Origin: UBA1724 sp963632245
Lineage (GTDB): Bacteria; Verrucomicrobiota; Lentisphaeria; Oligosphaerales; Oligosphaeraceae
Length of the DNA: 9,403 nt
Assembly (NCBI GenBank): GCA_963632245.1
Contig: CAVGTF010000095.1
Coordinates: forward strand, 1-9,403
Direction: 5' to 3'
The number at the start of each line of letters is the position of its first letter. Position 1 is the stretch's first letter. Both the position numbers and the translations under genes were made by a program. Of this stretch, positions 4,565 through 9,403 are shown piece after piece. The notes under the pieces were generated by a model. The model worked only from the letters and a program-made list of their open reading frames with translations. It made no database searches and was not told where the DNA came from.

Positions 4565-7354
4565 ATGCGCTTCTTCTCTCTCTTTCTTGCTTGTCTGTTT
4601 TCTTTCTCACTCTTTGGGGAATCGCTGGTATTGAATGGCGATTTTGCGGGCGGGATGAGTGGTTGGGCGGGGGAGGGCGAAGTCCGGGAAGTGGGCGGCG
4701 GCGATGGTGCTCTGCGGATGTCGTCCACGATTTTATGGGAAGTCTGCTATTCGGATTCCTTCCGGGTGGTTCCGGGGCAATCCTACGAGGTGCGTGGGCG
4801 GATGCGCCTGGAGAATGCGAAGCAGAGCCACTGCAAGATCAACTGGCAGGGGAAGAATGCGCGGGTGATTGCCAGCTCCTTCCTTATGACGGGACAGGAT
4901 GGCACCTGCGATTGGAAGGAGTGGTCCGGCGTCTTTCAGGCGCCTGCGGATGCGGCGTCGGCGAATATCGAGATCTGGGCGGGTGGCGAATCGGGTCGAC
5001 CGGGCATCACCTGGTTCGATGATCTCACTGTGACTCCCCGGGATCCCGTCGCCCACGCGGAGGGGCTCTTCCCACTTTTCACGGTGTCGCGGAATGCCTC
5101 CCTGGGGCCCAATGCCTTGAAGCCCGTGGGGGAAGCCCGGGGGTTTTCTTTTGCGAACCGCGTCATCGTGGTGCCCGCATTTCCGGCAGTCCAGGATCCC
5201 TACGCCGCACGGCTCCTCTCACAACTGCTGGAGTGCGCTTTCGGAGAGCCCTTCCCTGTGGTGAGCGAGAGAGATTTCACAGGCGGCGCATTCCTTTCGG
5301 TGGGCGGGACCCTCCTGGCGCGACAGTCCGGCGTACCGGTGTGTCCCGAGGAGCAGGGCTACCGCATTGCGGTGGACGACGCGGGGAATCTCTATCTCCA
5401 GGGCGGAAAGAATGGTGCCCTCTATGCGGCGCTGGCATTCCTTCAGGAGGACTTGGGGTGCCGATTCTTCGATCCCGACGAGCCCATTCAGACCCCGGCG
5501 CTCTCTGCGGAGACCACGCTGCCGGTGGTCCCCCGGGAATACACGCCCTGCTTTGAAATGCGGGAACCCTACAATGGCGAGTTCTTCGGTCGACAGGACT
5601 ACAATGCCTTCAACCGCATTCAGGCGGCATCCTACTTCAAGGTCCTTCCTCCGGAAATGGGCGATTGTGGCATCACCAATGTGGATTACTTCATCCACAC
5701 CTACGCGCCGCTGGTTCCCGCAGAACAGTATTTCCAGAGCAACCCGGAGTTCTTCCCCCTGCGCAAGGAGGGCCGCTATGCCTCCACGCCGACCACCGGA
5801 CAGCTCTGCTACACCGCTCCTGGACTAGGGGAGGTCATGTGCCGGAAGCTCCTGACGCACCAGAAGATCCATCCCAATCAGAAGGTCTATTCTGTCAGCC
5901 ACAACGACAACAACTACATGGAGTGCCTCTGTGACTCCTGCCAGAAACTGATTCGCGAGGAGGGCATCTCCGCCTGCACGCTGCTGGTTGCCAATCGGGT
6001 GGCGGAGGTCCTCTCGCAGACCAATCCCGAGGTGCGCGTCACCACTCTGGCTTACGTGGAGACACAGCCCCTGCCTACTACACTCCGCCCGCATCCCAAT
6101 ACCGTCCCCTTTTACGCACCCATCCGCCAGCGCAATGCCGCGCTCTCGCAGCTTCCCTGGCGGGATATCCCGAAGGTCCAGAAGGAGATCACCGACTGGA
6201 CGGGCGCCTCCCAGCGCGTCTATGTCTGGGATTATGTCATCAGCAAGGCGCTGGAACCCCATCTGGATATGCTGGACATCAATGTCCGCGACTGGCGGGA
6301 TCTGGGGGTGAAGGGCGTCTTCCTGGAAGACCTGGAGTTCGGCTTGAACTCCCTGGAGGGCCTCAAGACCTGGGTGATGTCCCAGAAGCTCTGGAATCCC
6401 GATTGGGATCTGGATGCCCTGATTCATGATTACATAGAGGGCTTCTACGGTCCCGCCGCCGGGCTCATGAAGCGCTATTTCGCAATTCAGCGGAAGGCCT
6501 GGCGAGACTGGTATACGGATCCCGATCGCTCGCCCTCTTCCGTGATGCGCTTCACTCCGGAACAGTGGCGCGAGATGGAAGACCTCCTGAATCAGGCATA
6601 CGAGATCCTGCCCAGCCGCAAGATCGCCCGTGAGATCGTGGCACTGGATCACTTCCTGCTGAAGAACTGCACCAAAGAGCAGGTCCCCATTTTTGAGGCG
6701 AGGTTGAACCGCGCTCTGGAGCTCATCCAGCAATACGATATCTCCCTCTGGGAATCCAGCAAGGAACTCCATGAGGGCATTATCAAGGCGTGGGAAAATA
6801 CCCTCCTGGACGCCCGGCAGGGATACGACTTCCCCCTGGAGTCCCCGGAGTCCATCGTGCTGAAAGAGAAATACGCGCGGTTACCCGGTTGCGAAGAGGA
6901 CGCCGCCATCCCGGGGGCGTATGTGCCCCCCGCCATGAAACAGACCGCCGGCACCGACTGGGGTGTCCAATGGCCCTTCGATAAGCTCCTCAATAACGCC
7001 ACCAACCAGGCCACCTACGTGGCGAAGCTCCGGATTCGCCCGCACTTCACCCAAAAGCACAACCCGGCCCAGAAGGCCTTCGCCCTGAAACTCTACCGCT
7101 CCGGATTCGATCTCGACGGCGTTGGCGTCCAAGGACGCAATGTCAGCTTCGGCGAATTGAAGAACGACCAGTGGCAGGAGATCTATCTCTATAAGGTCTA
7201 TCTCTATTCCCCCTCCGTAGACGGATACTTCTTCCAGGAGACCTCGAACCTCGCCCCCAACGAGGCCATCTATACCGATACCCTGGAATTCATCCCCCTG
7301 GAGCAGGTAAGGGATGGCCGACAGATCCAGGATTTGCCGACCATCACCCTGTAG
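4565..7354 (+). CDS. Exported DUF4838-type protein with CBM-like N-terminal domain
   Basis: The product is 929 residues. Residues 1-18 form a Sec signal peptide (MRFF, hydrophobic core, then LFG before ES). Residues 21-158 look like a carbohydrate-binding domain of CBM4/9 or galactose-binding type, with the opening LVLNGDFAGGMSGW, a mid-domain VVPGQSYEVRGRM strand, and the closing ITWFDDLTVTP. Residues ~198-312 resemble the small alpha/beta domain that precedes the barrel in GH67/GH20-like proteins (VVPAFPA, then KNGALYAALAFLQEDLGCRFFDPDE). Residues ~325-600 match the DUF4838 core with HNDNN (446-450) and ECLCDSC (453-459). The C-terminal ~180 residues look like a beta-rich accessory domain. 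The family is common near polysaccharide-utilisation genes in Lentisphaerae, Planctomycetes and Bacteroidetes, and its activity has not been clearly assigned; a glycosidase-like role is inference. The ATG lies 6 bases after a 75-nt pyrimidine tract and has no Shine-Dalgarno sequence. Inverted repeat copies flank the gene on both sides. Confidence 0.88.
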   Translation: MRFFSLFLACLFSFSLFGESLVLNGDFAGGMSGWAGEGEVREVGGGDGALRMSSTILWEVCYSDSFRVVPGQSYEVRGRMRLENAKQSHCKINWQGKNARVIASSFLMTGQDGTCDWKEWSGVFQAPADAASANIEIWAGGESGRPGITWFDDLTVTPRDPVAHAEGLFPLFTVSRNASLGPNALKPVGEARGFSFANRVIVVPAFPAVQDPYAARLLSQLLECAFGEPFPVVSERDFTGGAFLSVGGTLLARQSGVPVCPEEQGYRIAVDDAGNLYLQGGKNGALYAALAFLQEDLGCRFFDPDEPIQTPALSAETTLPVVPREYTPCFEMREPYNGEFFGRQDYNAFNRIQAASYFKVLPPEMGDCGITNVDYFIHTYAPLVPAEQYFQSNPEFFPLRKEGRYASTPTTGQLCYTAPGLGEVMCRKLLTHQKIHPNQKVYSVSHNDNNYMECLCDSCQKLIREEGISACTLLVANRVAEVLSQTNPEVRVTTLAYVETQPLPTTLRPHPNTVPFYAPIRQRNAALSQLPWRDIPKVQKEITDWTGASQRVYVWDYVISKALEPHLDMLDINVRDWRDLGVKGVFLEDLEFGLNSLEGLKTWVMSQKLWNPDWDLDALIHDYIEGFYGPAAGLMKRYFAIQRKAWRDWYTDPDRSPSSVMRFTPEQWREMEDLLNQAYEILPSRKIAREIVALDHFLLKNCTKEQVPIFEARLNRALELIQQYDISLWESSKELHEGIIKAWENTLLDARQGYDFPLESPESIVLKEKYARLPGCEEDAAIPGAYVPPAMKQTAGTDWGVQWPFDKLLNNATNQATYVAKLRIRPHFTQKHNPAQKAFALKLYRSGFDLDGVGVQGRNVSFGELKNDQWQEIYLYKVYLYSPSVDGYFFQETSNLAPNEAIYTDTLEFIPLEQVRDGRQIQDLPTITL

Positions 7355-7355
7355 C

Positions 7356-7722
7356 GAAAAAGGAGGAGGGAGGAAGGAGGAAGGAGGAAGTTAGGCCAGG
7401 GTTTCGGGTGCCCCGAAACCCCGCGCCGGAATCTACCGGCGCGTGCGTCAAGCGCGCCGAAATTGGCGCGCTAGTGTCGCCAGTAGGCGGAAGAAAGTAG
7501 GCGGTGGAGCGGGGGCACCCCTCGTTCTTTCGATTTTTCCCCCTCATAAATTATTGAAATTCTACTCCAGGCAAGTTGTGCCGATAGGGGAAAACTAACT
7601 CCTCATTCATAATTGCGGCGCGCTCTAGCGCCGCTGGCGGTTTGGCGCCCGATAGAGTAGCGGGCGACAAGGTCCGCCGCAGGGCGGCCGAAACTCCTAA
7701 TTCTAAATCCTCATTCCTCATT
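7356..7722 (+). repeat. Dispersed hairpin-array repeat, copy C (long form)
   Basis: It starts 2 bases after the stop codon of the DUF4838 gene. Order: purine tract (7356-7390), hp1 GGGTTTCGGG-TGC-CCCGAAACCC (7399-7421), hp2 CGCGCCGG/CCGGCGCG (7422-7429/7436-7443), hp3 AGCGCGCC/GGCGCGCT (7451-7458/7465-7472), a TCGCC-AGTA-GGCGG hairpin near 7480, and a distal half colinear with copy B: CAAGTTGTGCCGATAGGGG, ATAATTGCGG, GCGGCGC/GCGCCGC, CGCCCG/CGGGCG, CCGCC-GCAG-GGCGG, and CTCATTC direct repeats at the end. It is inverted relative to copy B, so together they form ~370-420 bp imperfect terminal inverted repeats around one gene. Confidence 0.83.
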
Positions 7723-7758
7723 CCGTTTCTAGTTCGCCCGTGGGCGACCTAGAAACGG
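7723..7758 (-). terminator. Hairpin spanning the stop codon of the FadL-like gene
   Basis: A 10-bp perfect stem, CCGTTTCTAG/CTAGAAACGG (7723-7732/7749-7758), continues after one mismatch as TCGCCC/GGGCGA. The stop codon of the minus-strand gene (7749-7751) lies in the stem. There is no T-run after it on the minus strand, so a rho-independent terminator is uncertain. It may serve 3'-end protection, or be the last hairpin of repeat copy C. Confidence 0.45.
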
Positions 7759-8987
7759 TACGTGATTCCTGCGGAGAAGATATGGCAATAGGTGCGGAAG
7801 GTGCCGCGTTCTGTGAAGCCGTGTGAGGAAGCGACGCGGGTTCCGAGCTTTGCCTTCACGAATCGGCAGTATCCGTATGCCAGATCGAAGCCCCAGTGGT
7901 CGTGCTGGTAGCCGACGCCGAAGCCGAAGAGGAACTTGTCGGAATCTGGCATTTCGGGGGAGATGGATCGGCGGTTTGCAGGGGAGTGGTCGTAGTCCAC
8001 GCCGGTGCGCAGGACCCATCGGTCGGTGAGCTGGTATTCGGTGCCTAGGTGGTAGGTCCATACGTCGTGCCAGTCGCGGGGATTCTTCGCCATGCCGGGC
8101 TTGTCGGTGGCGGGATATTTCTCGAAGGAGATATTCATTGCCTTGTAGCTGGACCACTGGGTCCAGACGGCATCGAAGAGGATGGTCCAGCGTTCGAAGG
8201 AGTTATTGCGCAGTCCCAGGGAGAGGGACGCGGGCATGTCGATGCGGGCATGGGCGTCGGCGCCGCGGAATTTCAGCATGCCATTCAGGTAGCTCTTGGT
8301 GCGGTATTCGTTCTCGCCCTCGAAGCGCATGCGGATGCGGCTCTGGAATTTGGCGCCGAAGGCCCACTCGTCATTGAACTTGTAGTAGAGGGCGGCGAAG
8401 CCACCCAGCGCGGTGGCGTCGGCGGACATGTAGTTCTTGTTGTCCTTCAGGCCGTAGGGGAGCTTGATGTAGTTTGCCAGGCGCGCCACGCCGATGGCCA
8501 CGCTGGGACCCGCCGCCACGGAGAGGTGTTCGTTGACGCGCCAGGTGAGGCTGGGGGAGATGTAGCAGACGCGGAGGCTGGTGAAGGTGCCCAGGGTGCG
8601 CAGCTGGCTGTCGTGGCCCCACTGGGTGATCATGCCGTAGGGGGCGTTGACGGAGAGGTTCAAGCGGTAGTCCTCGCCCAGGGGCATGACGCCGTAGAAG
8701 AAGCCCGTGTAGCGGGGCTGGTCGTCCATTACGTCCTTCCCCGCACTGGTCTTGTATTCGCTGGCCAAAAAGATGGCACTGCCACCCGCAGAAAGCGTCG
8801 TGCGCTCAATGTCAATGGTCGCAGCGGGGTTGTACCAGGCCGAGGAGGCGTGCACCGCACGCGCTACACCCGCACCTGCTAAACCCAGCATGTCCGTCGC
8901 ACTCTCAGAATACAGCTGGAACCCACCCGCCATGCACCAGGCACAGGAAAGGAAAAGGGAGAAAAGTGTGAGAAAGCGGGAAAACAT
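7749..8987 (-). CDS. FadL/OmpP1/TodX-family outer-membrane transport protein
   Basis: The product is 412 residues on the minus strand. Residues 1-20 are a Sec signal peptide (MFSRFLTLFSLFL, then AWCMA before GG). The mature N-terminus, GGFQLYSESATDMLGLAGAG followed by ASSAWYNPAA, is the hallmark of the FadL family, including the NPA motif (53-55) in the hatch region. The rest alternates short amphipathic strands with turns, as in a 14-stranded barrel, and the chain ends in GITYRF with the C-terminal Phe expected for BAM insertion. The length is close to the usual 400-450. Known members move long-chain fatty acids or other hydrophobic compounds across the outer membrane; the ligand here cannot be read from sequence. 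The gene converges on the DUF4838 gene. The start ATG lies a few bases from the pyrimidine tract of repeat copy D, and no Shine-Dalgarno sequence or sigma70-type promoter is visible upstream. The acyl-CoA synthetase at the other end of the window is a plausible functional partner but is not in the same operon. Confidence 0.9.
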   Translation of the reverse strand: MFSRFLTLFSLFLSCAWCMAGGFQLYSESATDMLGLAGAGVARAVHASSAWYNPAATIDIERTTLSAGGSAIFLASEYKTSAGKDVMDDQPRYTGFFYGVMPLGEDYRLNLSVNAPYGMITQWGHDSQLRTLGTFTSLRVCYISPSLTWRVNEHLSVAAGPSVAIGVARLANYIKLPYGLKDNKNYMSADATALGGFAALYYKFNDEWAFGAKFQSRIRMRFEGENEYRTKSYLNGMLKFRGADAHARIDMPASLSLGLRNNSFERWTILFDAVWTQWSSYKAMNISFEKYPATDKPGMAKNPRDWHDVWTYHLGTEYQLTDRWVLRTGVDYDHSPANRRSISPEMPDSDKFLFGFGVGYQHDHWGFDLAYGYCRFVKAKLGTRVASSHGFTERGTFRTYCHIFSAGITYRF

Positions 8988-9295
8988 AGAGGGAAAAAGG
9001 AGGAAGGAGGAGGGAGGAAGGAGGAAGTTTGGTCAGGGTTTCGCAGGCGAAACCCTGCGCCGGAATGCTACCGGCGCATGCACTAAAGCGCGCCCTTATG
9101 GCGCGCAAATGCCGCCGCAGTGGCGAGTTGGGAATTTTGCGCTTGCGCGCAGTGTGAAATGTGTAGAAGCAGAATGGTACCGCCGCATTGAAGCGGCGGA
9201 AGGGCGCCGCAGACACCTTGTAGACTAACAGCTAGCCACTATCCTGCTAGGTACTAATTCTGGGGCACGGGGGCGGCAGCACCCGTCGCTTTGGT
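8988..9295 (+). repeat. Dispersed hairpin-array repeat, copy D
   Basis: The purine tract (8988-9027) touches the start of the FadL-like gene and is followed by AGTTTGGTCAGGG, as in copy A. hp1 is GGGTTTCG-CAGG-CGAAACCC (9036-9055). hp2 is TGCGCCGG/CCGGCGCA (9056-9063/9071-9078), in which a T-A pair replaces the C-G pair of copies B and C. hp3 is GCGCGCC-CTTAT-GGCGCGC (9088-9106). After an unrelated spacer come CCGCCGC/GCGGCGG (9180-9186/9193-9199) and the GGGGCACGGG, GGCGGCAGC, ACCCGT, CTTTGG block (9262-9295). Confidence 0.8.
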
Positions 9296-9403
9296 TGGTT
9301 CGCGGAAAAAAAGAAAACCCCGCAGGCGGCAAAAGAATCGTAAAATTCAGGCAAAGTGCACACTATACTTTCCGGGCGTGGGTTTTCAAGACACATCCGG
9401 GAT
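9296..9403 (+). promoter_or_regulatory. Unassigned end region with weak promoter candidate
   Basis: No gene is visible. A TATACT at 9364-9369 could be a -10 for a gene beyond the window, but no good -35 lies 16-18 bp upstream, so this is a low-confidence suggestion. Confidence 0.2.

Noticed and set aside
4574..4594. Lipoprotein signal (LAC near residue 10) in the DUF4838 protein
   Set aside because: The Cys at position 10 is too early and the preceding residues (FLA) do not fit a lipobox well. Cleavage after residue 18 by signal peptidase I fits better.
4138..7722. Integron gene cassette with attC sites or a classical IS
   Set aside because: There is no GTTRRRY core site, no integrase, and no transposase in the window. 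The repeat ends are imperfect, and I see no clear target-site duplication.
8049..8882. 277-codon plus-strand frame inside the FadL-like gene
   Set aside because: It is the antisense shadow of a well-supported minus-strand gene with a signal peptide and family motifs. The translation is Gly/Val/Ala-rich without recognisable domains.

Overview
The window looks like chromosomal DNA from a high-GC bacterium of the PVC superphylum, most likely Lentisphaerota (Victivallales-like). The reasons are two prepilin-type H-X9-DG (DUF1559-like) pseudopilins side by side, a secreted DUF4838-type protein with a CBM-like front domain, and an FadL-type outer-membrane protein. The taxon is inferred from family content, not from a marker gene. 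There are five protein genes, each apparently monocistronic, separated by unusually long intergenic DNA full of repeats. I saw no rRNA, tRNA, transposase or CRISPR array.

Layout: 1-957 is the C-terminal ~318 residues of an acyl-CoA synthetase-like AMP-forming enzyme, closed by a strong terminator (962-1017). 1018-1774 is non-coding: a G-rich structured fragment (1033-1080), then four full plus one partial copy of a 139-bp tandem repeat (1122-1705). 1775-2771 and 3062-4078 are two paralogous pseudopilin genes. They share a ~210-bp promoter/leader and almost identical 5' coding sequence, then diverge, and each has its own terminator. 4565-7354 encodes a 929-residue exported DUF4838-type protein. 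7749-8987 (minus strand) encodes an FadL/OmpP1-like outer-membrane protein.

The most unusual content is intergenic. A dispersed repeat family has four copies here (2831-3053, 4138-4558 inverted, 7356-7722, 8988-9295). Each begins with a purine tract of GGAGG/GGAAGG units and continues as a series of GC-rich hairpins. Stem bases differ between copies and are compensated at two or more positions, which argues that the folded form is under selection. Two copies in opposite orientation bracket the DUF4838 gene exactly. In two cases the polypyrimidine face of the tract sits a few bases before a start codon that lacks a Shine-Dalgarno sequence. The 139-bp tandem repeat shares a hairpin with this family and can fold into a three-way junction.

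Functionally, the acyl-CoA synthetase and the FadL-like porin could serve uptake and activation of hydrophobic carboxylates. The pseudopilins and the DUF4838 protein belong to the large secreted/surface repertoire typical of this phylum, probably linked to polysaccharide handling. No operon links the genes.
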